Positions 1 to 9,760 of a stretch of 64,000 nucleotides of DNA are shown in pieces. Numbering within the stretch: the stretch's first letter is position 1; each line of letters starts with the position of its first letter. Made by a program: the position numbers and the translations under genes. The stretch spans positions 372,001 through 436,000 of the forward strand of contig NZ_CVTY01000005.1 in NCBI RefSeq assembly GCF_001182045.1. Reading direction: 5' to 3'. Below the pieces are notes generated by a model that saw nothing but the letters and a program-made list of their open reading frames with translations, was not told where the DNA came from and ran no database searches. This DNA is from Dakarella massiliensis. GTDB lineage: Bacteria > Pseudomonadota > Gammaproteobacteria > Burkholderiales > Burkholderiaceae_F.

Positions 1-2326
1 CACGGGTAAGAGTGTCGGCTTCGCCCGGCTGTGTGCCGGCAGAGGCCTGGACCGTAAGCCACTTGTTGATAAGAATCGGATTACCCTGCCACTCCTTGGC
101 GGCCTCAACCAGCATGCTGGTCTTCGCGGGGCTTGCTGAGTTCACGACGCTGGTGAGTGCAGCGAGCTTATCTGTCAGGTTGTTGGCCTTCTCAAACTGA
201 CTGCGGAGCGCGATCAGAGCTTTCGGATTGCCGCCGGTGATCAGATAGTCGTAGGCCAGATTCTTCAGCGAGCGGCGTCCGGCGGATTCGGAGTCCGGGG
301 AGTAATCTCCAGGGGTCTCATAGGAGGCGGCCAGCTTGAAGAGGAGCGAGGAATAGCGGCGGCCGATTGCGGCCTTCAGTTCCGTACGGGCCTTGCGGAT
401 CGCATCTGGATCAATAACCGCGCGGGGTTCACCGATGAGGTTCTCGGCCGGAAGCTGCAGCGTGATGGCCCGGAAAGCCGGGGTGAGCGTTTCATCTGTC
501 AGGATCTGCTCAAACGAGGAGAGCAGATTGTGATCCACTTCGGGCTTTCCACCCATTTCGATCACATCCGTCATGTCCTCAAGGACACCCAGCATCAGAC
601 GATTCATGGCATCCCAGCGGTTGAACGGATCTGCGTCGTTGCGGGCGAGGAAGGCGAGTTCATCGCGTGTATAGGCGTAGTCGAGGATCACCGGCGCGGA
701 GAAATCGCGGAGGAGCGAGGGAACCGGGCGGGATCCGACGTTTACGAACGTCCACTCATTCTCTTCATCCTTCAGTTCAAGGACGCGAGTTGTGCCGAGA
801 GGCGCGGTTTCCCCCTCAAGCCGCAGGGGAATGTCGTGGCCTTCGGAGTCCACGAGACCGACCGCGATCGGAATGACAAAAGGATGCTTCACGGGCTGTC
901 CCGGTGTGGCGGGAGTGCTCTGGCTCGCGACAACTGTATAGGTGCTCGCTTCCGGATCCCAGTAGGTCTTCACCTGAACCCGGGGAGTCCCTGCCTGGCT
1001 GTACCAGAGGAAGAACTGTTTCAGGTCACGGCCATTCGCTTCAGCCATGGCATTGATGAAGTCTTCGCACGTAGCGGCACGGCCGTCGTTTCGCTCAATG
1101 TAGAGAGTCAGGCCTTTCTTAAAGCCCTCTTTCCCGAGCATGGTCTGAAGCATGCGGTAGATTTCCGCACCCTTCTCATACACGGTCATCGTGTAGAAAT
1201 TGTTGATCTGACGGTAGCTTTCAGGACGGATCGGATGAGCCATCGGACCCGCGTCCTCAGGGAACTGACGCGAACGAAGGGCGCGGACATCCATAATGCG
1301 CTTGATGACAGCGGATTTGCCAAGCATATCGCGCGAGAACTCCTGGTCGCGGAAGACAGTGAGGCCTTCCTTCAGCGTGAGCTGGAACCAGTCCCGCAGC
1401 GTGACCCGGTCGCCCGTCCAGTTGTGGAAGTATTCGTGGCCGACAACGGATTCGATATTGAAGTAATCGAGGTCCGTCGCCATCTTCGGTGTCGCAAGCA
1501 CGTAGCGGGTATTGAAGATGTTCAGGCCCTTGTTTTCCATGGCGCCGAAATTGAAGTCGTCGGTCGCGACCAGCATGAAGCGGTCGAGATCGTACTCGAG
1601 CCCCCAGCGGGTTTCATCCCAGTGGATCGCCCGCTTGATGCACTCCATCGTGTGTTCGGTCTTATCGGCATTCTGAGGCTCAACCCAAACCTGCAGCAGG
1701 CAGTCCTTGCCGTTAGCGAGCTTATAGACTTCCTCACGCTTCACCAGCTTTCCGGCGACAAGCGCGAAGAGATAGCAGGGTTTGAGCGAGGGATCTTCCC
1801 AGATGGCGAAGTGCCGGCCATTATCCAAATCGCCCTGTTCAATAAGGTTGCCGTTCGAGAGAAGGATCGGATACTGTTCTTTGTCAGCACGGATTTCAAC
1901 ATGGAACCGGGTCAGCATGTCCGGATGATCCGGGAAATAGGTGATCCGGCGGAAGCCTTCCGATTCGCACTGGGACATGAAGTTCCCATTGGACATATAG
2001 ATGCCCGAGAGCAGCGTGTTCGCCTGCGGATGGAACTTGTTATAGATAGTGATCGTGGTCTTCTGGCGGATACCACGGATGATGAGAGCCTCGGGTGTAA
2101 CCGTATAGCGTTCCGTGGAGAGCGGGCTGCCGTTCTCGAAAACGGAGGCAAGCTCGAGTTCGCTTCCATTCAGCACCAGGTCGTGGTCTGAATCCGTGAG
2201 CGGCTCAATGCGCATCGTGTTGTAAACCGTCGTGGTGACGGGGTCCAGATTGAAAACCAAGTTGATGTTTTCCACGCGGAAGGCGGGTTCCTGGTAATCA
2301 AGCCGGTTAATGACGGCAGAACTCAT
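1..2326 (-). CDS. pepN: Aminopeptidase N (3' end outside window)
   Basis: Zinc metallo-aminopeptidase of the M1 family that removes N-terminal residues from peptides in the cytoplasm. Reading leftward from ATG at 2326, about 775 residues are visible; the family is usually about 870-890 residues, so roughly 100 C-terminal residues lie beyond position 1. The exopeptidase motif GAMENKG and the zinc motif HEYFH are both seen. The first zinc histidine is residue 297, as in E. coli PepN, and the downstream KEGLTVF supplies the third ligand Glu. A GGAG ribosome site lies 9 bases before the start. A long open frame on the opposite strand is a shadow of this gene. Identification is secure; the C-terminus cannot be assessed. 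Confidence 0.96.
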   Translation of the reverse strand, partial: MSSAVINRLDYQEPAFRVENINLVFNLDPVTTTVYNTMRIEPLTDSDHDLVLNGSELELASVFENGSPLSTERYTVTPEALIIRGIRQKTTITIYNKFHPQANTLLSGIYMSNGNFMSQCESEGFRRITYFPDHPDMLTRFHVEIRADKEQYPILLSNGNLIEQGDLDNGRHFAIWEDPSLKPCYLFALVAGKLVKREEVYKLANGKDCLLQVWVEPQNADKTEHTMECIKRAIHWDETRWGLEYDLDRFMLVATDDFNFGAMENKGLNIFNTRYVLATPKMATDLDYFNIESVVGHEYFHNWTGDRVTLRDWFQLTLKEGLTVFRDQEFSRDMLGKSAVIKRIMDVRALRSRQFPEDAGPMAHPIRPESYRQINNFYTMTVYEKGAEIYRMLQTMLGKEGFKKGLTLYIERNDGRAATCEDFINAMAEANGRDLKQFFLWYSQAGTPRVQVKTYWDPEASTYTVVASQSTPATPGQPVKHPFVIPIAVGLVDSEGHDIPLRLEGETAPLGTTRVLELKDEENEWTFVNVGSRPVPSLLRDFSAPVILDYAYTRDELAFLARNDADPFNRWDAMNRLMLGVLEDMTDVIEMGGKPEVDHNLLSSFEQILTDETLTPAFRAITLQLPAENLIGEPRAVIDPDAIRKARTELKAAIGRRYSSLLFKLAASYETPGDYSPDSESAGRRSLKNLAYDYLITGGNPKALIALRSQFEKANNLTDKLAALTSVVNSASPAKTSMLVEAAKEWQGNPILINKWLTVQASAGTQPGEADTLTR

Positions 2327-2414
2327 ATCAACAAACTCCATCAGAAAAGCCAATGAGCCTCATTGTAAATGGGATGCAGGCGCTTGAAAGGCTGGACAGG
2401 AGGCTCCGGGCAAG

Positions 2415-2449
2415 AAAAAACCCGACAGTCAGAAACTGTCGGGTTTTTT
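2415..2449 (-). terminator. Rho-independent terminator after the tetraheme cytochrome gene
   Basis: A perfect inverted repeat (AACCCGACAGT paired with ACTGTCGGGTT) has A-runs on one side and T-runs on the other. It ends the leftward transcript of the cytochrome gene just before pepN, and would also work on the other strand. Confidence 0.85.
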
Positions 2450-2469
2450 GGATCAGTGCTTAGGACTGA

Positions 2470-3180
2470 TTACTGGGCAGCAGCAGCGCTGGAGGCGGCA
2501 GCGTCAGAAGCAGCAGCTTCAGCGGAGGCAGCCTCGGAGGAAGCGGCAGCAGCGGCAGCGGCTTCAGCGGCAACGCTGGGACGCGGCTTGCCGGCGTTCA
2601 CGGCGTCAGCGTCAGCCTGGGTGTTGAGGCCCGTGTAATCGTGGCCGGCCGTCTTATGGCATTCGATGCAGTTGACGGACGTATCCTTCACGAACTCAGT
2701 GTGGAAAGCAGCCACATCCGGGTTCTTGTCGTTCTTCATCTTGGCGAGGTTATGGCAGCCACGGCAGTTGGAGAAGCCGGTGGACTTCATGTATTCCTGA
2801 ACGTCCTTGCTGAGTTCAGGAGCCATGGCCTTCTGCTTGTCATAGGTGTTCATGTGACCAGCCACTTCACCGAAGAAGGACTTGGAACCGGAAGTACCCT
2901 TGTGGATCAGCATGCCGATGTACTGGAAGCCGTTGATCTCGTGGGTGGAACCATACTTCAGATGGCAGTCAGAGCAGCCGGCGGTAACACCGGACGGGGT
3001 CTTGGCATGCTGGCCCTGATGATAGGCAGCATAGACATAATCCATGGAGTGGCAGAAGGAGCCGCAGAATTCAGTCGAACCGGCCCAATGAATCACGGAA
3101 TTGAAGACACCGAAAGCGGCGAGGCCGATGACAGCGCCGACGAGACCGATCAGGATGGCGCCACGTTTGCAGTTTTTCAT
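2470..3180 (-). CDS. Membrane-anchored NapC/NrfH-type tetraheme cytochrome c
   Basis: Probable quinol dehydrogenase that takes electrons from the membrane quinol pool into the periplasm. The 236-residue product has an uncleaved N-terminal anchor (residues about 8-32), then four haem sites: C39-GSF-C43-H44, C69-SD-C72-H73, C139-RG-C142-H143 and C171-IE-C174-H175. The first site is CX3CH rather than CX2CH, which is unusual. Residues 204-236 form an Ala/Ser/Glu tail of low complexity that the family does not normally have. No terminal reductase lies beside it; the secreted fumarate reductase and FMN-binding protein at 52-54 kb are plausible partners (inference). An FNR-like palindrome lies about 160 bases upstream. 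The exact subfamily (NrfH, NapC or CymA-like) is unresolved. Confidence 0.88.
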   Translation of the reverse strand: MKNCKRGAILIGLVGAVIGLAAFGVFNSVIHWAGSTEFCGSFCHSMDYVYAAYHQGQHAKTPSGVTAGCSDCHLKYGSTHEINGFQYIGMLIHKGTSGSKSFFGEVAGHMNTYDKQKAMAPELSKDVQEYMKSTGFSNCRGCHNLAKMKNDKNPDVAAFHTEFVKDTSVNCIECHKTAGHDYTGLNTQADADAVNAGKPRPSVAAEAAAAAAASSEAASAEAAASDAAASSAAAAQ

Positions 3181-3337
3181 AACTCAGTACCCTACTGTGC
3201 GTACAGCCTTAGAAGTATCGGGACTCTAAAGACTGTCACTTTTGTATTTTTTAGAAAAATAGAACTGAGGCGGACCTCTCCATATCCGGCTCAGGCGCCA
3301 TAATATGCCGAAGAGTTAGAAAAGGGGGCTGTAGAGG

Positions 3338-3353
3338 TTTGACTGTGGTCAAA
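3338..3353 (-). promoter_or_regulatory. FNR-type operator upstream of the tetraheme cytochrome
   Basis: TTTGAC-TGTG-GTCAAA is a perfect 6+6 palindrome whose core TTGAC-N4-GTCAA resembles the FNR consensus TTGAT-N4-ATCAA. A TATTAT-like -10 (about 3298-3304, read leftward) lies a little further from the box than a class II position. The FNR protein at 55.7-56.4 kb is the likely ligand. Binding is inferred. Confidence 0.7.
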
Positions 3354-3400
3354 CTTCTTAAGAGTCACTTAAGAAACCTGAAGAAACCTCAACTTAAGAA

Positions 3401-4204
3401 CTAGTCCATCCGCGCGATAACGACAGCGTTCGACGCGACCGTTGCCTGGGCTTCCATGCCCGGTGCGAGATGGTGATTGTGCTTCGCGAACCCGATGACG
3501 ATGAGTCCGGATGGAAGCCGAAGTGCTACTTCGCCGCCTTTTTCAGACCTTGTGCAGCGCACAACACGCCCGGTCAGACGGTTATCCAAATTGGCATCGG
3601 GAAAGCTCTTCGCGATTTCAACCGCTGTGGCCTTTGCCGCGGCAATCATCCGCACACCCGGCTTAAGTCCCAGAAGCTGGGCGCTTTCCGCTGTGACAGA
3701 AGCCTTAATGACGTTCTCCTCATCGAGGCGGAGAAAAACACGGACCAGGGCAGAACCGTGCTTCACGTTTTCCACCACACAAGGAAGGTTGTTTCTTATG
3801 CTGGAAAGAATGCCTGACGTGGTGAGGTGGTTCGCGAGCGGCTGTTCGGCATCGGTGAAGCTCCGGAGCACCTCGCTTCGGGCCTGAGCGATGCGGTCTG
3901 CGATCTTAAGAATCTGCTCGCCCGTTGCGGTGAGCGTGGTTCCACCGCCTCGGTTTCCGCCGACCAGCTTCTCAACCAGCTTTCCGCCAGCCAGATTCTC
4001 AAGCGTTTCAAGCGCCTGCCAGGCCGCTTTGTAAGAGACGCCAGATGCACGGGCGGCTTCAGAAATCGAGCCGGTTTCCTTGATACGGCGAAGGATATCG
4101 ATCCGCTTATCGGATAAGGCCGCAAGAGAGCGGGTGAATTCGATCGGGTCAGCCTTATGGCCAGAGTCAGAAGTAGTGGTCGTTTTTTCCGAATTGTTTT
4201 GCAT
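3401..4204 (-). CDS. modE: Molybdate-responsive transcriptional regulator ModE
   Basis: Represses molybdate uptake genes when molybdate is bound. The N-terminal part is a winged helix of the ModE/LysR type (RIKETGSISEAARASGVSYK), followed by the glycine-rich stretch GGNRGGG typical of ModE. The C-terminal half has two TOBE/MOP-like molybdate-binding segments (about residues 120-265). I chose ATG at 4204 (267 residues); a TTG at 4243 would add 13 residues and neither has a good ribosome site. The gene diverges from modABC, and a palindrome between them is a likely ModE site, implying autoregulation. Confidence 0.93.
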   Translation of the reverse strand: MQNNSEKTTTTSDSGHKADPIEFTRSLAALSDKRIDILRRIKETGSISEAARASGVSYKAAWQALETLENLAGGKLVEKLVGGNRGGGTTLTATGEQILKIADRIAQARSEVLRSFTDAEQPLANHLTTSGILSSIRNNLPCVVENVKHGSALVRVFLRLDEENVIKASVTAESAQLLGLKPGVRMIAAAKATAVEIAKSFPDANLDNRLTGRVVRCTRSEKGGEVALRLPSGLIVIGFAKHNHHLAPGMEAQATVASNAVVIARMD

Positions 4205-4246
4205 GACAGATGGCAATAAATAAGGGTAAGATTCGCTATTCAAACA

Positions 4247-4270
4247 CGATTATTCTAAATTAGAATAACG
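4247..4270. promoter_or_regulatory. Probable ModE operator between modE and modA
   Basis: A 19-base inverted repeat at 4250-4268 (TTATTCTAA-A-TTAGAATAA; only the centre base is unpaired) is flanked by CG on both sides. It resembles the known ModE box pattern CGnTAT...ATAACG. It lies in the divergent promoter region of modE and modA, where a molybdate-dependent repressor would act. Confidence 0.72.
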
Positions 4271-4331
4271 CTGTTGAGTTAGCTGTATTTTATAACTCTT
4301 CATTTTTTCAACTTCCTAAACAGGTAAGAAT

Positions 4332-5093
4332 ATGAAACTCTCTACTGCTGTTGTCGCCGGCGCTGTTGCCGCAGTCTTTTCCGTTGCTCTTCCGGCCGGG
4401 GCTGAAGAAATCCAGGTTGCAGTCGCTGCCAACTTTACGGCACCTGCTCAGGAACTTGCTCCGATCTTTGAGAAGCAGACCGGCAACAAGGTGAAGCTGT
4501 CTTTCGGCAGCACCGGTGCTTTCTTTGCTCAGATCAATAACGGCGCTCCGTTCGACATCCTGCTCGCTGCTGATGATACGACGCCCGCCAAGCTTCTTGC
4601 CAACGGCAACGGTGTGAAGGGCTCCGCTTTCACCTATGCCCAGGGCAAGCTTGTGTTCTGGTCCGCTGATCCGAAGCTCGTGGATAAGGATGGCAAGGCC
4701 GTGCATGAGATGAAGTTCAATAAGTGCGCTGTTGCTGATCCGAAACTTGCCCCGTACGGTGTGGCTGCCTACGAAACGCTGAAGTCCCTGAAGCTCCTCG
4801 ACAAGTATCAGCCGAAATTCGTGACCGGCAACAACATTGGCAAGACCTTCCAGTTCGTGAAGACCGGCAACGCTGAAGTTGGTTTTGTCGCCCTGTCCCA
4901 GGTCTATAAGAACGGCAAGATCACGTCCGGCTCCGGCTGGATCGTCCCGTCCAAGTACTATCAGCCGATCCGTCAGGACGCGGTGCTCCTGAAGCACGGC
5001 GAAAATAGTGCCGCTGCCAAGAGCTTCCTCAAGTTCCTGCAGTCTGCCGAAGCGAATAAGCTGAAGCAGTCCTACGGCTACGCCAGGCACTGA
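4332..5093 (+). CDS. modA: Periplasmic molybdate-binding protein ModA
   Basis: Substrate-binding component of the high-affinity molybdate ABC transporter. The 253-residue product has a Sec signal peptide with likely cleavage after AGA at residue 24. The mature protein begins EEIQVAVAANF, the usual ModA opening, and contains the FGSTGAFFAQI oxyanion-binding stretch. An AGGTAAG ribosome site precedes the ATG. First gene of modABC, with a probable ModE operator about 65 bases upstream, so expression should fall when molybdate is plentiful. Tungstate may also be bound, as in relatives. Confidence 0.95.
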   Translation: MKLSTAVVAGAVAAVFSVALPAGAEEIQVAVAANFTAPAQELAPIFEKQTGNKVKLSFGSTGAFFAQINNGAPFDILLAADDTTPAKLLANGNGVKGSAFTYAQGKLVFWSADPKLVDKDGKAVHEMKFNKCAVADPKLAPYGVAAYETLKSLKLLDKYQPKFVTGNNIGKTFQFVKTGNAEVGFVALSQVYKNGKITSGSGWIVPSKYYQPIRQDAVLLKHGENSAAAKSFLKFLQSAEANKLKQSYGYARH

Positions 5094-5131
5094 TCGGGCG
5101 AACCGCATTAAACGTCAGGTAGATTCCCAGA

Positions 5132-5827
5132 ATGTTCAACGGCATTGAATTCACGTGGGAAGAACTGCAGCCAGTGTTTGTCAGTATCCAGCTCGCAGTT
5201 CTCACGACCATATTTCTCGTGATTCTCGTCACGCCCCTGGCGTGGTGGCTTTCCAGGAAGAAAACAACGGCGCGTTCCGTGATCAGCTCGATCGTTACGC
5301 TGCCTTTGGTTCTGCCGCCTACCGTTCTGGGTTTCTACATGCTGGTCTTCATGGGGCCGAACGGACCGCTCGGGAAACTTACGGAGTCGCTAGGTATTGG
5401 GCTTCTTACCTTTACTTTCCCGGGGCTCCTGATCGGCTCTATGGTTTATTCGCTTCCCTTCATGATTCAGCCGCTTCAGAATTCCTTTGAGGCGCTGGGT
5501 CCTGTTCCTGGGGAAGTGGCCGCGACGCTGGGCGCCACGCCGCTCGGCGCTTTTTTCAGAGTCATCGTTCCGCTCTGCAAGCCCGGATTCCTTACCGGTA
5601 TTGTTCTTACCTTCGCGCACACCATCGGCGAATTCGGTGTCGTACTGATGATTGGCGGCAATGTGCCGGGTAAGACTCAGGTTGTGTCGACAGAGATTTA
5701 CACCTTTGTGGAAGCGATGGAGTATGACAAAGCGCATGTCCTTGCAGGCGGCATGCTGATCTTCTCCTTCATCGTGCTCTTCGTGCTTTCGATTCTGAAT
5801 CACCGCACCGGGAGGTCCAAGGCATGA
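5132..5827 (+). CDS. modB: Molybdate ABC transporter permease ModB
   Basis: Inner-membrane channel subunit of the molybdate transporter. The 231 residues contain about five hydrophobic segments and the cytoplasmic EAA-type coupling loop (ATLGATPLGAFFRVIVPLCKP) that docks on the ATPase. Length and sequence fit ModB. It lies 38 bases after modA, and its stop overlaps the modC start (ATGA), indicating translational coupling. Confidence 0.95.
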   Translation: MFNGIEFTWEELQPVFVSIQLAVLTTIFLVILVTPLAWWLSRKKTTARSVISSIVTLPLVLPPTVLGFYMLVFMGPNGPLGKLTESLGIGLLTFTFPGLLIGSMVYSLPFMIQPLQNSFEALGPVPGEVAATLGATPLGAFFRVIVPLCKPGFLTGIVLTFAHTIGEFGVVLMIGGNVPGKTQVVSTEIYTFVEAMEYDKAHVLAGGMLIFSFIVLFVLSILNHRTGRSKA

Positions 5828-6927
5828 GCGAAGAGAAAAAAGCGGGTGGCAGCATCCGGCTGCATCTGAAAAGGGGGAAGGATTTTTCTCTCGATGTCGA
5901 ATTTGAGCTGAATCAGTCCGGCATTACTGTTCTTTTCGGGCCCTCAGGCTGCGGAAAGACCACGATTCTCCGATCGGTTGCGGGGCTCGAGCATGCGAAG
6001 GGCAGAGTCGTCATTGGGGACGAAGTCTGGCAGGACGATGAAAAGAAGATTTTCGTTCCGACCTGGAAGCGACCGCTTGGCTATGTGTTTCAGGGAGCGA
6101 GCCTCTTCCCTCACATGACCGCCGGACAGAATATCCGTTTCGGCCTTCGCTATCCCCGCGGAAGGGATACAACGGAAGAGCGTATCAGTGAGGCGGTGAA
6201 GCTTCTGGGGCTTGAGAAGCTGCTGGAGCATAAGCCCGCGCAGCTTTCCGGCGGTGAGCAGCAGCGAGTCGCTATTGCCCGAGCGCTCGTTCTGAATCCA
6301 AAGATTCTGCTTCTCGATGAGCCGCTCTCAGCATTGGACTGGGAGCGCCGTCAGGAAATCATGCCCTGGATTTCGAGAATCCGTGATGAGCAGCATCTTC
6401 CGATGCTGTATGTCACGCATTCAGCGGATGAGATGGCGCGTCTCGCGGATAACGTTGTGCTGATGGAGCGGGGACGCATCAAGGCTCAGGGCAGCGCTCA
6501 GGACATTCTGAGCCGGTTCAAAACTCAGGCTGAAGTGGGTGAGGCGCGGGAATCCATCCTGGAAGGCCGGACAGCTGAGCGGGATGAAAAGTACGGACTC
6601 ATCCGTGTCGCGGTGTCTGATTCCGACGCGTCGCTCTGGATTCCCGATGCAGGGCTGAGTCTAGGGAGCCGCGTCCGGATGGGGCTCTTCGAGCGGGATA
6701 TTTCTCTCGCGCTGACGCCTCACACGGACACCAGTATTCAGAATGTCATTCCGGTTGTTGTGAAGTCAGTCGATCGGAAACCGGGAGACGCCCAGGTCGG
6801 TGTACTGCTCGCTGTCGGCAGTCAGCAGCTGGCTGCCAGCATCACCGCCAGATCCTGCGATCATCTGGGTATCACGCCTGGCTGCCGGCTCTGGGCTCAG
6901 ATCAAATCGGTGGGAATCAAGTCCTGA
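5824..6927 (+). CDS. modC: Molybdate ABC transporter ATP-binding protein ModC
   Basis: ATPase that powers molybdate import. Walker A is GPSGCGKTT (residues 39-47), the Q-loop is at Q90, the signature LSGGEQQR at 141-148, Walker B ILLLDE at 161-166 and the H-loop at H199. The C-terminal part (about residues 290-365) is a TOBE/MOP molybdate-binding domain, which distinguishes ModC from other ABC ATPases. The start codon overlaps the modB stop by four bases. The operon ends at a strong bidirectional terminator shared with purB. Confidence 0.95.
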   Translation: MSEEKKAGGSIRLHLKRGKDFSLDVEFELNQSGITVLFGPSGCGKTTILRSVAGLEHAKGRVVIGDEVWQDDEKKIFVPTWKRPLGYVFQGASLFPHMTAGQNIRFGLRYPRGRDTTEERISEAVKLLGLEKLLEHKPAQLSGGEQQRVAIARALVLNPKILLLDEPLSALDWERRQEIMPWISRIRDEQHLPMLYVTHSADEMARLADNVVLMERGRIKAQGSAQDILSRFKTQAEVGEARESILEGRTAERDEKYGLIRVAVSDSDASLWIPDAGLSLGSRVRMGLFERDISLALTPHTDTSIQNVIPVVVKSVDRKPGDAQVGVLLAVGSQQLAASITARSCDHLGITPGCRLWAQIKSVGIKS

Positions 6928-6971
6928 CATTCCGAGCGATCGGTTTTATCAATTCGGAATAGCAGACAAAA

Positions 6972-7006
6972 AAAGGCAGGCTTATTAAAAAGCCTGCCTC
7001 TTTTCT
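6972..7006. terminator. Bidirectional terminator between modC and purB
   Basis: The stem AGGCAGGCTT / AAGCCTGCCT has A-rich left and T-rich right flanks, so it can end both the rightward modABC transcript and the leftward purB transcript. Confidence 0.85.
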
Positions 7007-7024
7007 TATCAGGAAACGCTACTC

Positions 7025-8614
<1,590 letters not shown>

Positions 8615-9760
8615 ATGACAGCTGCCGCAGGTTCTCCGCTTGATGCATCAGTGGGGTTTCCGGGAGGTTGGAGTGACTATCTTTTCGGTGACAGGCCGGA
8701 TGATGGTCCGGTTATGCCTCAGCCCCAGACTGAAGAAATCCGACGCCTCGCGAGGATTATTCCCCGCTCGGTGAGGCTCGGCTCGTGCTCATGGGCTTTC
8801 CCCGGATGGAAAGGAATTGTCTGGAGCCGCTACAGCGGCGTTCAGGATCTGGCAAATGAAGGTCTGAGAGCTTACAGCCGTCATCCGCTGCTTCGGACGG
8901 TCGGTGTGGATCGCGCGTACTACAGGCCGCTCACCGTTGGACAGTACTGGCACTTCGCCGAGCAGGTGCCGGATGATTTCCGATTCCTGGTGAAAGCGCC
9001 GGCGGCCGTTACGGACTGCATGGTGCGGGGAGCAAATGGCAGACCGCTGCGCGAGAACTCGTTCTTTCTGAATACCGAGAAGGCGGCGCAGGAGTTCGTT
9101 CATCCGGTCATTGAGGGACTTGGCAAGAAGGCAGGACCTCTTGTCTTTGAAATGGCCCAGGTGCCCCGGGAGCTGATTTCGAGTGCTGAGAAAAGAATCC
9201 GTCTGGTGGAAAGGATCGGGGAGTTTCTGAACCGGCTGCCGAAGATTGGCGAAGAGGCGGAGAATGCCTTTTATGCGGTGGAAATCCGAACCCCCATCAT
9301 CTATACGCCGAGGTTTGTTTCAATGCTCCGAGGAGCCGGCGTGAGGCTTGTCACAGGCCTTCACCCGACAATGCCGGACGTCTCGCGGCAGACTAACGCT
9401 CTTCATATGATGGATTGCCCGGATGCGGAGTCCCCGGAAGATTTCCGGCTTGCGGGGCCGCTGGTGGTGCGGTGGACACTCGCCATGGGAGACCGCTTTG
9501 ATGACGCGAAAAGGCGTTACGAGCCTTTCTCTAAGATTCAGAGGCCGGATCCCGTCACAAGAGAAGGCATTGCGACTCTCATCCTTGCCGCTATCCGCGG
9601 CGGACAGCCGGCCTACGTGGTGGCGAATAACAAGGCGGAAGGGTGCGCGCCGCTCGGGATGGTAGCGCTGGCCGAAAGGCTTTCAGAGCGGCTGACAGAG
9701 GAGCGCGACAGAGACGAGCAGGAGAAGCTTCTGCCGGTTCCTCCTAAAGAGCATCCCTGA
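8615..9760 (+). CDS. DUF72 (YecE-like) family protein
   Basis: Member of the widespread DUF72/YecE family of TIM-barrel-like proteins whose biochemical function is not established. The 381 residues include the family opening VRLGSCSWAFPGWKGIVW near residue 52 and the VDRAYYRPLTVGQYWHFAEQVPDDF stretch (split here as two motifs, VDRAYYRPLT and FAEQVPDDF) that aligns with the conserved first third. An AAAGGA ribosome site sits 6 bases before the ATG. The last 17 bases overlap the convergent murI gene. No signal peptide is visible, so it is probably cytoplasmic. Confidence 0.85.
   Translation: MTAAAGSPLDASVGFPGGWSDYLFGDRPDDGPVMPQPQTEEIRRLARIIPRSVRLGSCSWAFPGWKGIVWSRYSGVQDLANEGLRAYSRHPLLRTVGVDRAYYRPLTVGQYWHFAEQVPDDFRFLVKAPAAVTDCMVRGANGRPLRENSFFLNTEKAAQEFVHPVIEGLGKKAGPLVFEMAQVPRELISSAEKRIRLVERIGEFLNRLPKIGEEAENAFYAVEIRTPIIYTPRFVSMLRGAGVRLVTGLHPTMPDVSRQTNALHMMDCPDAESPEDFRLAGPLVVRWTLAMGDRFDDAKRRYEPFSKIQRPDPVTREGIATLILAAIRGGQPAYVVANNKAEGCAPLGMVALAERLSERLTEERDRDEQEKLLPVPPKEHP

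Noticed and set aside
530..2191. Rightward open frame of 553 codons
   Set aside because: It lies opposite pepN, which has a complete set of family motifs. The frame has no recognisable domain or ribosome site.
2470..2575. Possible microsatellite or CRISPR-like repeat in the cytochrome 3' end
   Set aside because: The repetition is GC-rich Ala/Ser codons read in frame as the protein tail, without regular repeat-spacer structure.
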